Shown here: one piece after another, positions 1 to 11,900 of the stretch
How positions within the stretch are numbered: position 1 is the stretch's first letter
Layout: each line of letters starts with the position of its first letter
DNA from: Meandrina meandrites
Lineage: Eukaryota > Cnidaria > Anthozoa > Scleractinia > Meandrinidae
Length of the DNA stretch: 64,000 nt
NCBI GenBank assembly: GCA_963693305.1
Contig: OY855910.1
Location: 18,764,362 to 18,828,361 of the forward strand
Direction: 5' to 3'
Position numbers and translations under genes: made by a program
Notes under the pieces: model-generated
Seen by the model: only the letters and a program-made list of their open reading frames with translations
Databases searched by the model: none
Told to the model about the DNA's origin: nothing

Positions 1-280
1 ACCGTGTAATCAACTTGAAACAAATACTTATCTTACACTCGTGGGAGAAAAAAATTGAAAAACTGCGTCTCTACCAGCTGACGTCACAATCCTTCGTATG
101 TTAAAAAAAGTAGAAAGAAGACTTCCGGTCATTCAAGAAAACAGCAGTAATTGTGTTTAAGAGATTTGCTTTCCCGTGTGATATTATAACTTTTTCGAGA
201 AAAATAGGTTGATAAAAACGAAAGGTCTACGCTATATTTCTGAGAGATTTTGTTCGTCGAAGCCAAGAAAGTATTACTAA

Positions 281-381
281 ACATCATCTTGATTTGGAAA
301 AACCTAATTTGCATTTACTTCCTTCACACTAGTGCGTAGAAAGTAAATGCAAATTAGGTTTTTTCCAAATCAAGATGATGT
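281..381. repeat. 40-bp inverted repeat (hairpin)
   Basis: The arm at 281-320 is the reverse complement of 341-381, apart from one extra T in the right arm. A 20-nt spacer (321-340) separates them. A transcript would fold into a long near-perfect stem. It could be the core of a small foldback element; flanking copies of tctacgctata near 226 and 381 may belong to it. Confidence 0.8.
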
Positions 382-485
382 CTACGCTATAATTCAGTAT
401 TTGTAAGCAGTAAATATTACTATTTATTATATGACTAGCTCCGTGAGCGGTCAAGATGAAGCGAATCTCGTGCTCTGATTGGCTA

Positions 486-523
486 CCCGAGCGGTCAAGA
501 TGGAGCCATCTTGACCGCTCGGG
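486..523. repeat. 18-bp perfect palindrome
   Basis: The arm at 486-503 is the exact reverse complement of 506-523, with only AG between them. The partial sequence gcggtcaagatg also occurs just upstream (about 447-458), so this is probably the end of a dispersed repeat rather than a host regulatory site. Confidence 0.75.
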
Positions 524-1699
524 ATCGCCCACTATGTTCCTGCAAGCGAAAAAACTTTTACCGACGCTACTTGAAAAAGCTTTTTGTCGTAAATTCTCGC
601 TAGGAAACTATTTTCCGAAATAACACAAAGATTTCCTGTCTATTTCTAGCAAAAGGAAGTCCGACAACAAAGAAATAGGTTTTGAAGCGAATGAGAGCAA
701 ACAAATTAAACTACAAATGTTAATTAACGAGTTTCGTGAATTTTATTTGCCGCAAAAACCGGCTGATGCAAAAATTAAAACGCAAAGCGACTTGAAGACA
801 TGATATAAGCTTTGTTTGGCGGAAAAGGGAGAGACTAAAGTCAGTGACATACCTAAAGAATAAAGTGCTCTGCAAACTTGTCGTTTGTGTCACATCTTCA
901 AAAATGGAAGAAAGCGGACGGCACGGCGAACCTAACATCTTTTCACCGAAGCCTCTAACGCCCACGTCGAGTAAGGGTGAGTCGAGCATTTAAATTAATG
1001 ATGTAGAAAAGTTCAAGCTTTTCCTGTGAAGTAGTACTAAAATCCCAAACGCTTTCAACAATCACAATTTCAATATTTAGCTCGTGTATGTCGCCGCAGG
1101 GATGTGCTTAGGGTTGTCCCAAAGAAGCTCCGAATTCTTAAAGAAGATGCTCTAAATTTTTAAGTTGCTCCAAAATCTTATATTAATGTTTTTTTCCATA
1201 TTTACTACAAGAAGTTGTTATTACCCAACCAGAGAACCAGTTTACACTGTTCCTTCACTTGACACTCATGAGCTTTTAATAACTTGCCACAGTAAACAAT
1301 ATTTTTCATTTCTTCTGACATTAACCAAATATTCAATTTTATGACTGACCGGAATTTTAATAGCCTTATCTGGAGTAGCCAGTCTGGCGCCCGCTGCAGC
1401 TGCTTTCTACAAAGGGTTTAAAAGATCAATCACTCGAATATAAGGCATCGTCATTGTCCGCCATTTTAAATTTATTGAGATCCACCAACGGCTGACCACC
1501 GAAATCGCCTTTTTAATAACCACAGGCAAATCATTGCTTTGGCTCAACGTGCACCTACTGAGTACTGTTAACAATACTGTATGTCGCGGTTCTGACCAAA
1601 AAGCGAAAAAAATAATGTTCAATATGTATGTGTTTTTTCTTAATTTGTGGTATTGCCCGAAATCGGAACAGTTGCCCAAAAGGTGCCAAGCATCTTTGG
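524..1699. other. Gene-free stretch
   Basis: AT-rich sequence with short open frames only. I saw no coding signature, RNA gene or repeat structure here. Confidence 0.5.
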
Positions 1700-1904
1700 G
1701 ACGGCCCTAGGTCTGTTAAAAATCATGTTCACGCTGCTGTTTTATTTCATTATGTCACATAGCCTATCCTACCTTCCTGTCATTCGTTTCTTTTTTCCTA
1801 CTACATTATTATATTAAGTTTCGCTTTAGTCAGGTTTTACGCTTTTGCAATACTTGTATGTATTTATAGTCATGCAAATAAAGCTTGTTGTTGTTGTTGT
1901 TGTT
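1700..1904 (+). mobile_element. 3' tail of a 5'-truncated LINE
   Basis: The stretch ends in an AATAAA-like signal followed by a GTT-repeat tail at about 1885-1904. The phrase cttttgcaata upstream of the tail recurs at the end of the LINE at 12.13-12.18 kb, which also ends in a GTT/TTG tail. No coding part is left. The left limit is approximate. Confidence 0.5.
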
Positions 1905-2580
1905 ACGTGGGTTTAACCACATGCTTACAGGACTGTGTTTGTGAGGTCACAGCAAGCCCCATATAAATATTCAAATTTTCTCGCTAGTCGCTATTGTAAA
2001 TATTTAAGCTTCCTAAAATCGGCTTTAACTGCTGTCCATTTGCAATAAAATGAATTAGAAACATTTTTTCAATGTTTAAGTTTGTTTTTATGCAGCTTTT
2101 TGACGATTTGAAGCGTGCAAGAGCAGTTCTATGAGTTTAAGTTTTGACTCATGTATAGAATACTAATATTTACACAAGGCGAGCAACTTCCACATCCAAG
2201 AATCGGGTACCGCCTCTGGAATGTAGCCCAAAAAATATCTTTGCCCTACTCGCTTTAGTAACAGCTCCCGGTCCTCGATAGAACAGTCTTTGAACCTAAT
2301 TTGAACCTAATTTCTGGCCTAATTTGAGTCCGATCAGTTCGCGAATAGTTCTTTTAAACCTTGCTGGAATATCAAATTAGGTCGTAAATTTGCCGATTTA
2401 CCATTATATGTACCAGGTGCCGGGACAATTTATGCAACTGGTCAAAATTACTGCCTATACCGATCCTAGAAAGCCGAACGTGCTCCACTACAAAACCTCC
2501 TCTGGGGCACCCCAAGGAAATACTTCAGAAATCTCGACGGCAAAGCCGAAGACAACTTGAACCGGGAATTTAATTTATAC
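1905..2580. other. Gene-free stretch
   Basis: No gene, tRNA or repeat recognised. The last ~150 bases before the Penelope-like fragment may be degraded 5' sequence of that element. Confidence 0.4.
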
Positions 2581-2588
2581 GCGCGAGT

Positions 2589-3895
2589 ATGTTTATATTC
2601 AGAACGTATCCCATTCACATCCGGGGTTCTATTAAATACCACAATCCAGGATTCCCTCTTCGACCGATTGTATCGAGTATTGGGTCTGCCCTTTACAACA
2701 CATCCAAGTTTCTTTCTGACATCCTATCGCCGATCCAGAACCTCAATGGCTATTCTGTTCTCAACTCTTCACAGTTTGCCAAAGAAGTAGCCAATATGGA
2801 AATTTCCGACGATGAAGTTATGGTGTCATTTGACGTTGTGTGCGATTACATTCGCAACAAGTTGAACAATGACAGTACTTTACAATCTAGAACAAGCCTT
2901 ACTGCCGATGACATCATTTCTTTATTGGACTTCACTCTCTCCAATAACTATTTTGTCTACAATAACTGTATATACAAGCAGGTTCACGGATGTGCTATGG
3001 GCAGCCCTGTAAGCCCTATTGTCGCTAATCTCTGCATGGAGGTTGTTGAAGAATTAGTCATCAATACCTCTTCAGTTGCACCAAGGGTTTGGAAACGATA
3101 TGTTGACGACAGCTTCGTCATCATTAAGAAAGACGCTGTCTCCTCCTTTCATGACACCTTAAACTCCATTCATCCCAAAATCGCTTTTACTATCGAAGAA
3201 GAAAACAATGGCCAAATCTCTTTCCTGGACACCCTGGTTTCCAGGAAAAATGTTGTTACTGTCATTGACGTTTACAGGAAGCCGACGCACACAGATAGGT
3301 ATCTGGATTTTTCTTCACATCATGAAATAAAACATAAAGTCAGTGCGGCCTCGACCCTCCTATTCCGTGCAGCCAACCAACCTAGCACCTGTGAAGGAAA
3401 AGCACGTGAGACTAGTCACGTTACGGAAGCATTGAAAGCCAATGGCTACCCATCAACAGTTATTTCCAACATTCTAAAAAAGAAGTCAGCTCCGACAACG
3501 CCTCCACCGAAGATTTAGTGTCCATGTTCTTCAAATGGGGCCGATCCTTCAGACACATCCCTGGGTGTCGCATGTCTTCCCTACATCCGCGGCCTGACTG
3601 AACCCCTTACCAGATTACTTCGTACAAATGACATTCTTGTGGTAAGCAAATCAGCTGAAACCCTGCAACAAGAATTCCCGTCACCTAAGTTTAGGCAGCC
3701 CTTGGATCTCCAGTGCAATGTTGTCTAAAAAATTCTGTGCTATGACTGCTGTTGGAGTCACGTAGGAGAAACTGGCAGATGTTTTAAAACCCGAAGAAAG
3801 GTACATCAACAAAATCTTAAAAACTATACGAAGGGCTCGAAAATTGCCAACCATACTTGGCAAAACAATCACTCAATTGACTTTGATGGTACTAC
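2589..3895 (+). pseudogene. Penelope-like retroelement fragment (RT plus GIY-YIG remnant)
   Basis: The open frame at 2589-3518 reads as the reverse transcriptase of a Penelope-like element. It has a GCAMGSPVSP block, the catalytic YVDD box (Asp codons at 3105 and 3108), FLDTLV, and a VYRKPTHTDRYLDF motif typical of the family. After MVSFDV a short segment expected before the VxDYI-like stretch seems missing, which suggests a small internal deletion. Past the stop, other frames to about 3895 still encode a degraded GIY-YIG region with CYDC, GETGRCFKTRR and a His-rich tail, so the original ORF is frameshifted. The element is truncated at its 5' end and non-functional. Its start codon is not identifiable. 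Confidence 0.85.
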
Positions 3896-4969
3896 CCAAC
3901 CTCATTCCCAGGGCTTTTCCCTTCTTCGTGGGGGCGGTCGGGAAAAGACCCTGGCATCGGCTGGTCACGTGTTGACCTTAAATATTCATTACAATACTAA
4001 TGTATGAATTCCTGTGGTTAATTCTGCATTCTTATTGCTTGACTGATGTAATGACTGTAATTGCCTCAAAAGTTACATTAGCATTTTGATTTGTAATGAA
4101 ATACTCCCGAGGTCGTCGCGTTACTCGCGTATAACACCGTAAATCACTCGTAAACACTGGTAAAAGGTCAAACAGCAAGTAATTCAGTGATTTAGCGTAT
4201 GTAGTGAGCAAGGTCCATGCTCGCAGTTCAGTTTGGCAGCTTTGTGGCGGAGCTTACGAAAAACCGTAATTCGCTTCGAGTTTGTCAACAAAACGGGCCT
4301 TGAGAAAAATCTTATCACTTTAATTTGGAAACATACACGTGGCAACATACAAATCTGCACTCGCCAAATGTTTGATGCTAATGATAGTTCGATGAACGGT
4401 ACATGTAATACCCATGTATGGTTTTCACATGGTATACAGATCTAGACACCAAACACTTGTAATTGATACCCCAATACATTCTAAATCGGACATGTCATAA
4501 GTTATAATCTTAGAATATTCACAAGAATATTTTTAGCCTAAAATTGGCAGAAAAAAAAAGAATGTTGAGCCTGGGTTGGAAAAAGACAACTGTGATTATT
4601 TTAGACGAAATTTACCACACCAGCAGTGATTAAAAAGTCTGTAGCTTTCGCATATCCGGACACATGATAGTAAAGATCCCTTGTTATTGCAAAGTGATAA
4701 TTTTCACTGCCTTTAAAAGCCACCTAACTGACTGCAGCTCGTTTCACGTGGTTGTTTATTCTGCAGCAAATCCGAAAATGCCCGTTTGCTACTTCATAGG
4801 ACAACAACAGAAAACACGCATCTTTTCCCCTATTTTTTTAATGAAAAAATAATTCTGAATACAAAAGTGTACATTTGCAGCAAACGTCAAGTCTATACCT
4901 TTCCGTTCACCAACAACATTTCCCATCAAACTTTCAGCGGGCTAAGCAATTACCATTCGAACAGCACTA
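3896..4969. other. Gene-free stretch
   Basis: AT-rich sequence with short frames that lack coding character. A small inverted match of gggcttttccc and gggaaaagacc lies at about 3910-3950. Nothing else recognised. Confidence 0.5.
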
Positions 4970-5099
4970 TGCTTGATGTAATGTATATGAAATGATCCAT
5001 ATATGAACTGCGGATATACATGAAGGTGATATGTGATCTTCGCAGTGAATTTCCAATTTATGCAATTGGAATAAAGAAGCCTGAAAAAAAAAAAATCAG

Positions 5100-5171
5100 G
5101 GCTTCAACGGGATTCGAACCCGTGACTTCCGCGATACCGGTGCGATGCTCTACCAACTGAGCTATGAAGCC
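5100..5171 (-). tRNA. tRNA-like gene, copy 1
   Basis: The 72-nt minus-strand sequence folds as a cloverleaf: perfect 7-bp acceptor stem (GGCTTCA/TGAAGCC), perfect D stem (GCTC/GAGC) and perfect T stem (ACGGG/CCCGT). Positions 34-36 read GGT, nominally Thr. The anticodon stem has an A-C mismatch at 31-39, and position 33 is C instead of the nearly universal T, so translation competence is doubtful. The A box (TAGCTCAGTTGG) and B box (GGTTCGAATCC) are ideal. A T12 run lies just downstream as a Pol III terminator. It may be a tRNA-derived repeat rather than a working tRNA. Confidence 0.5.
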
Positions 5172-5338
5172 ACACATCGGGAGCGAGGTCAATTGTGAGT
5201 TCATATTTTCCCGTGAAAGGAGTGAAATGATGTAATGATCCATATATGAACTGCGGATATATATGAAGGTGATGTGTGATCTTCGCAGTGAATTTCCAAT
5301 TTAAGCAATTGGAATAAAGAAGCCTGAAAAAAAATCAG

Positions 5339-5410
5339 GGCTTCAACGGGATTCGAACCCGTGACTTCCGTGATACCGGTGCGATGCTCTACCAACTGAG
5401 CTATGAAGCC
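5339..5410 (-). tRNA. tRNA-like gene, copy 2
   Basis: Same cloverleaf, A box and B box as copy 1. It has a substitution in the 3' side of the anticodon stem (tcacgg instead of tcgcgg), which weakens that arm further. A T run follows downstream on the minus strand. Confidence 0.45.
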
Positions 5411-5587
5411 ACACATTGGGAGCGAGGTCAATTGTGAGTTCATATTTTCCCGTGAAAGGAGTGAAATGATGTAATGTATATGAAATGATCCATATATGAA
5501 CTGCGGATATATATGAAGGTGATATGTGATCTTCGCAGTGAATTTCCAATTTAAGCAATTGGAATAAAGAAGCCTGAAAAAAATCAG

Positions 5588-5659
5588 GGCTTCAACGGGA
5601 TTCGAACCCGTGACTTCCGCGATACCGGTGCGATGCTCTACCAACTGAGCTATGAAGCC
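5588..5659 (-). tRNA. tRNA-like gene, copy 3
   Basis: Identical in the core to copy 1, with acceptor, D and T stems intact and GGT at 34-36. A shorter T run follows as the possible terminator. Confidence 0.5.
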
Positions 5660-5838
5660 ACACATTGGGAGCGAGGTCAATTGTGAGTTCATATTTTCCC
5701 GTGAAAGGAGTGAAATGATGTAATGTATATGAAATGATCCATATATGAACTGCGGATATATATGAAGGTGATGTGTGATCTTCGCAGTGAATTTCCAATT
5801 TAAGCAATTGGAATAAAGAAGCTTGAAAAAAAAATCAT

Positions 5839-5910
5839 GGCTTCAACGGGATTCGAACCCGTGACCACCGCGATACCGGTGCGATGTTCTACCAACTGAG
5901 CTATGAAGCC
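5839..5910 (-). tRNA. tRNA-like gene, copy 4 (degenerate)
   Basis: The 3' side of the D stem reads GAAC instead of GAGC, breaking a pair. The variable region differs (ggtcac). Acceptor and T stems remain. Probably a decaying copy. Confidence 0.4.
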
Positions 5911-6087
5911 ACACATTGGGAGCGAGGTCAATTGTGAGTTCATATTTTCCCGTGAAAGGAGTGAAATGATGTAATGTATATGAAATGATCCATATATGAG
6001 CTGCGGATATATATGAAGGTGATATGTGATCTTCGCAGTGAATTTCCAATTTAAGCAATTGGAATAAAGAAGCCTGAAAAAAATCAG

Positions 6088-6159
6088 GGCTTCAACGGGA
6101 TTCGAACCCGTGACTTCCGCGATACCGGTGCGATGCTCTACCAACTGAGCTATGAAGCC
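6088..6159 (-). tRNA. tRNA-like gene, copy 5
   Basis: Core identical to copies 1 and 3, with intact Pol III boxes and a downstream T run. Confidence 0.5.
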
Positions 6160-6260
6160 ACACATTGGGAGCGAGGTCAATTGTGAGTTCATATTTTCCC
6201 GTGAAAGGAGTGAAATGATGTAATGTATATGAAATGATCCATATATGAACTGCGGATATA

Positions 6261-6664
6261 CAGCTATTTCAATTAACGTTGTCGGATCGAAGCTCAAAGC
6301 TTAAAGACAAGACCGAAAGGTAGTATGGGCGAAGAAAGAGTGTTCCACGCGTGCTGAATACTAATGAGATACAGCGATATAGCAAACGAGACGTTTTTCG
6401 TTTCCTTTCTCTTCAGACATGTGTAGAAAAGATCCTTTTTCGCCTCATTTCATTTAAAAAGAATAATCCAAACCACATAACGGCGAAAGAAAAGATACAA
6501 GAAAGGTTTCACGGAAAGAAAAACAAAATATTCCACGTGCAAAAATACAAACTTGTAGATTTCCTCAATGGTGATATGCAAATTGCAGTAAATACCCATG
6601 GCACCATTCGGTCTTGACTTGTAGGTTTGAAGATTTAATCCGACAACGTTAATTGAAATAGCTG
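6261..6664. mobile_element. MITE with 27-bp terminal inverted repeats, TA target site
   Basis: A 404-bp block interrupts the leader of a tandem unit. It begins cagctatttcaattaacg and ends with the exact reverse complement; the arms match over 27 bp. Comparison with uninterrupted units (gcgga-tatata-tgaagg) shows only a TA was duplicated, the hallmark of Tc1/mariner-type insertion. It encodes no transposase, so it is non-autonomous. A second copy in opposite orientation lies at 38026-38430. Confidence 0.9.
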
Positions 6665-6745
6665 TATATGAAGGTGATATGTGATCTTCGCAGTGAATTT
6701 CCAATTTAAGCAATTGGAATAAAGAAGCCTGAAAAAAAAAATCAT

Positions 6746-6778
<33 letters not shown>

Positions 6779-6817
6779 GATACCGGTGCGATGCTCTACC
6801 AACTGAGCTATGAAGCC
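6746..6817 (-). tRNA. tRNA-like gene, copy 6
   Basis: Last copy of the array, to the right of the MITE insertion. The stems are intact and the variable region reads ggtcac. A long T run follows on the minus strand. Confidence 0.5.
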
Positions 6818-6923
6818 ACACATTGAGACGAGGTCAATTGTGAGTTCATATTTTCCCGTGAAAGGAGTGAAATGATGTAATGTATATGAAATGATCCATA
6901 TATGAACTGCCGATATATATGAA

Positions 6924-6979
6924 GGTGATATGTGATCTTCGCTTAAATTGGAAATTCACTGCGAAGATCACATATCACC
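6924..6979. repeat. Palindromic inversion junction at array end
   Basis: The array unit runs normally to cttcgc and then continues as the reverse complement of the same unit. This gives 19-bp perfect arms (6924-6942 and 6961-6979) around 18 nt. The sequence after 6943 is therefore an inverted unit fragment, and the array ends in a fold-back. Confidence 0.85.
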
Positions 6980-7389
6980 CAATCCTACCGGCTAAATATT
7001 GCACCGATTGCGTTCTTTTCGACTCAAAACTCCTCCAAATTGCCTTGGTAGGTCTCGGAATCCATCCACAGATCGGCCAGAGAGATTAACTTCACTCATG
7101 AACAGCCATCTTTCGACACGAATATTTTTGGCCTGCCAGTCATCGTCAAATCATCTCTCACCTCTGGTTTCTTTCAGACGTTTGCCTCTACCCACCATTC
7201 TAGCTTAATGATACCAGACTGGGGGGCTTCTGCAGTGGAAAATGACTCGAAGTAAACACTTATAAATGAACTTACAAAAACCTGCAAGATTTGAGCTCGT
7301 GTGCTCCCGCGCTTATCAGGGCAAGTAAAGGCCAAATACTGACGTCACAATAAAAACTTGAGCCGCAGTTCATATCAGGAAACAATTCA

Positions 7390-8325
7390 TTGCCTAATAA
7401 TCCCTTCAATGTGCTACTAACAATTGATCAAGAAAACCATCCTGTGGATGCCGAAAATTCTGTCCACAATCCTGTTCAAGAATCCCATCTGTTAGATCAT
7501 GAAGATTCTGCCCCCAAACTCAACCCGCAACTCAACAATAACCATCCTCCAGAACAACTCAACACTAACCATCCTCCAGAACACACCGAATCTTCTCAAA
7601 ACAATGACATAGTCCTTCTTATCGACTCCAATGGAAAATTCATTCAACAAGATAAATTCTCGCGGGGAAAAAACATGAAAAAAATCTTTACACCGACGAT
7701 TTCTTCAGCGATCGAATCTGTTACTAACCAAAACCTTGGAAGTCCTTCATCGCTTATAATTCACACTGGAACTAATGACCTTGAGAAATCCCCCCGGAGG
7801 TCTGTTTTGATAACTTTCAGGCCTTGATCGACCTGACCGCACAGAAATTCCCACATACCAAGATCATCATTTCTTCGCTTCTGGTACGCAACGACCAGTT
7901 CGACGCTACTCGTTCTCAACTTAACAGCCAATTAAGCCGCCTACGATCCTACCCAAATGTCCACTTTTGTTAACAACGAAAACATTACGAGTACAATGCT
8001 ACACGACAGAAAACACTTAAAAAAACACAAAATAGGACTACTGGTCTCGAACCTCAAGGACTGTGTCTTCAACTGGATCTCGAGGCGTACCAATCCCCAA
8101 TTGAACGCAAAACCACGGATGCCGCCAATCAGTCACCCTCCACCGCTACTGATGGCCCCAAATGTCAAGCCTTTCACTCCTGAATCAAATGGTCCATCAT
8201 TCAATCACCTACCACCCAGAGTCACAAAAACATACGCGGAGGTAGTAAAGCCACCAACTGGAGATATGGACAGTGACACTCTAGCACAGCTAATAAAACT
8301 CTATGAGATGATTCGTCAATCCTAA
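7390..8325 (+). pseudogene. LINE ORF1, SGNH-esterase-like, frameshifted
   Basis: The first part (to 7827) is Asn/Pro/His-rich, then reads IVLLIDSNGKF (Asp codon at 7624) and IIHTGTNDL (from about 7756). These match block I and block III of SGNH/GDSL hydrolases. A frameshift near 7800 moves the rest into another frame. It re-emerges in the frame ending at 8325, where LHDRKHLKKHKIG supplies the expected D..H pair, followed by a Pro-rich tail. No ATG lies near the left end in this frame, so the start is unknown. In CR1-type elements such an ORF1 is thought to help RNP assembly or membrane interaction. Confidence 0.7.
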
Positions 8326-8406
8326 GTAAGCTTGATACACAAAACGTTTAACTATAATTTATAATTTATTTAATTAATTAATTAATCTTGTTTTTGTTTT
8401 CTTTCC

Positions 8407-8931
8407 TTGATTATTCTTGCACTTTGTCCATTTTTACGCTATAGTTCTTGCCATTTATTGCTAGTTAGATTCTCTATAATGTGTTTTTCGCAGGGTCCCG
8501 CCCCTGTGAAAAATATATGCAAGCTAAGTTGCTGGAACGTCAGTGGCTTAAAAAACTCGGCTTTCGGATATAAATTGAATGATCCTGATTTCTTAAACCA
8601 AATCAACGAGTGTCACATTATCAGTTTATCTGAAGTATGGGGATGTGACGACATAGATGTATCCGATTTCAAAATTGTAGCAATGAGTCCTCCAATGAAA
8701 AGAAACACAAAAAGACCTGGAAGATGCTCAGGGGGGATCTTAGTTGCAGTTAAAAACTTTTTAACACCATATGTCGAACTTGTGAAACAAACCCCTAATT
8801 ACATTTGGTGTCGAATAGCTTCTAACCTATTTCAAACAGACAAAGACATAATTACTATTATGTTCGGTCTACATTCCACCAAGAGACTCACCTTATTTCG
8901 ACCCAGACATCTTCACCAATCTCGAAAATGA
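8407..8931 (+). pseudogene. LINE ORF2 N-terminal part, endonuclease domain
   Basis: From about 8518 the frame reads a typical endonuclease/exonuclease/phosphatase start (LSCWNVSGLKN), then ISLSEVWG and GGILVAVKNF. A probable one-base insertion near 8860 throws the frame off just before the IPPRDSPYFD segment, which continues in the frame of the long ORF that follows. The N-terminal hydrophobic part before 8500 is probably 5' spacer rather than protein. Confidence 0.75.
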
Positions 8932-8968
8932 TATTAATAACCTAAAGAACGATTATTCGATTGTACTA

Positions 8969-11900
8969 ATGGGTGATTTTAATGCCCGTACTGGAACAGA
9001 AAATGATTTTATAGTCGAAGGACTTAATGATTTTATACCACACGACAATTTTCCCTTACCAAGACAAGTACCAAACAGGTATAGTTTTGATGGCCACATA
9101 AATGAACATGGTAAAACCCTAATCGAAATATGCAAATCATTAGACTTAAGAATACTGAACGGCCGTTGCAAGGGCGACTCTCTTGGAAAAATAACATTTC
9201 ACGGAAGTCAAGGAATAAGCACAGTTGACTACATCATAACAGATCATGAGACAATGAACATCTTTCAGAATTTTGTGATCCGTCACCCCTCCCCGTTTTT
9301 GGACCATTGCCAGTTAGTTTCCTGGATAAAAGTTAAGGACTCCCTCACGCTTAAGGAGAACACAAAACCAACGGAAACTCTCTTCAACCTACCGAGACAA
9401 TATAAATGGAATCCAGATTCTAAAGAAAAATTTATTTCAGCTCTACAGTCTACTGAAGTGCAAAACATGATCTCTGTTTTTGAAAAAGAAAATTTAACTC
9501 AAATAGGTGACATTAACAAGGCTGTAGATAAATTTACAAAGATAATAGATGCTGCTGCAAAGAAATCATTACAACCTGTTCTGGACAAAAAGAAGTTCGT
9601 TAGACATCGACAATCACAAGTCTGGTTTGATAAAGATTGCAAAAATTTACGAAAACGTTTGAGACGTATTTCGAACAAAAAGCAGACGTATCCTCATGAT
9701 GAAGAGACGAGACAAGAATATTTAACGGTAAAACGACAATATAAATCCATGTTACAACATAAAAGGCAAAGATACCAAGATACTCAAATACAAGAACTCG
9801 TCAAAACAAATGACCCCACACAATTTTGGTCCACTTTAAAAACCATGTCAAAATCGGCTTCCAATACAGCTGATTCAAATGTCCCTGTAGACGAACTGTT
9901 AACACACTTCCAACAACTACACTCTGCTCCAAGTGAAGAAACCTTTTCCAAATCACAGGAGACTGTTATAGAAGAACTAAAACGTAAACAACAGTCTCTA
10001 TTGCATTATAATGAACTTGACAATCCTTTTACGGAGAGTGAAATAAGAAACGGCATTAAAAAACTAAAGAACAAGAAGGCGGCTGGTACAGACCGAATAC
10101 GAAATGAAATGTTAAAAAGTGGCGGTCTCCTATTGATGACCCCACTGAAAAGACTCTTTAATCTTATTCTTGATGCAGGAATGTTTCCTGATTGTTGGTC
10201 CATGGGACTGATTACACCTATCTTTAAATCAGGGGAAAAGTCAAATCCAACTAATTACAGGGGCATCTGCGTGACTAGTTGCCTTGGAAAACTTTTTACA
10301 GCCCTTTTAAATAATAGACTACAAAATCTCACCAAAAACAAAAATCTATTACATCCCTCACAAATTGGTTTCATAGAGGGATTTCGGACATCGGATCACA
10401 TTTTCTCTTTACGAACTCTTATTGACAAATATGTAACTAATGCAAATAAGGGAAAATTATTTTGCTGTTTTGTTGATTTTCAAAAAGCTTTTGACTCTAT
10501 ATGGCATGATGGTTTACTTTCAAAGCTGATTACCTATAAACTAGGTGGACACTTTTATCAACTGATTTCAGACATGTACTCTAGATCCAAATGCGCCATA
10601 AAGTGCGGAAATCGTAGGACCCAATTCTTTAATTACAACAGGGGTGTAAGACAAGGATGTATTCTGTCTCCTCTACTATTCAATCTATATTTAAACGACT
10701 TTCCTTTTACTCTAGATAACTCTCGTGATACAGACGCAATTACCCTACCAAATGGGGATCCACTTAATTGTTTATTTTATGCAGATGATCTAGTCCTTAT
10801 ATCTCAAAGTGCTTCAGGTCTTCAAAAGCAAATCGACAAACTCCAAAATTACGTACAAAAATGGCTGTTGAAAATAAATCTTCGGAAAACAAAAGTTTTA
10901 ATTTTTCAAAAGCAGAACCGTAAAAGCACCCGGGAAAAATATTCTTTCTTTTTAAATGGAAACCAAATTATTAATACCCCAGATTACACCTACCTGGGAA
11001 CAATATTTAGTTCGAATGGGAGTTTCACCTCCTCAAAAAAGAGTTTAGTCGAAAAATCTAGACGTTCAGTATTTGCATTCAAAAGGTATATTGAATTCAA
11101 CAAACTCTCTATATCCAAATGTAATTTCTTATTTAATGCTGTCTTTCTACCCGTTCTTTTATATGGTTCAGAAATATGGGGGGCATATGATAGCCTCAAT
11201 CTTAACAAATGGGAGAAAGATCCTATCGAACGCTTTCACTCGCAATTTTACAAATCTTATCTTTGTCTTAATAGAAGAGCATCGAATGTCGCAGCAAGAA
11301 ATGAAACCGGAAGACTCCCTCTCAAACTAACTATTTTCTCTAATACACTCAAGTTTTGGCTTCACTTACTAAACCTTCCGACTTCAAGCGTTGCCAGACA
11401 ATGCCTTCAAATTTCAACTCAACTGGCAGACTCTGGAAAAAAATGCTTTATGCTCTCCATCTATGATATACTTAAACAATATGGTACCGATTTCTCTACT
11501 GATCTTCAAACTATGATTGATACAAAAGGAGATAGATTAAAAACTAAACAGTGTCAATCCAAAATAATCGAAAACTTTAAAACTGGTTTAGAAATGCATC
11601 AACATGAATTGATTAGATGTAACAAAAAACTAAAATTTTACTCTACTTTCAAAACAGATGTTACTCCCTCTAACTCACTAGAACTAATTACAAATCTTAA
11701 ACATCGTCGGGCAGTAGCAAAACTTAGAGTTGGCAACCATAACCTACGAATTGAAACTGGTAGACATTCTTATCCTAAACTTCCTGAGCATCTGAGAATC
11801 TGTCAAAACTGCAGCTCAAATGAAATTGAAAACGAAGAACATTTTGTACTTAATTGTAGTAAATATGATACAATTAGAAAATCTCTAATAGACTACATTG

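Larger units (their letters stand above)
4970..6923. repeat. Tandem array of ~250-bp tRNA-containing units
   Basis: Six near-identical units. Spacing between the tRNA-like cores is 239, 249, 251 and 249 bp, then 658 bp where a MITE is inserted. Each unit has a shared leader (atgaactgcggatata...), a run of A on the plus strand, a 72-bp tRNA-like core on the minus strand and a shared trailer. Small differences (atcagg/atcatgg, cattggg/catcggg) separate the copies, so amplification looks recent. Long open frames through the array on the minus strand result from the repeated unit and are not genes. Confidence 0.9.

Noticed and set aside
5058..6823. Minus-strand open frames of up to 165 residues through the tRNA array
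   Set aside because: They translate tRNA-like cores and spacers (IAQLVEHRTG...SNPVEA) and repeat with the unit; not protein genes.
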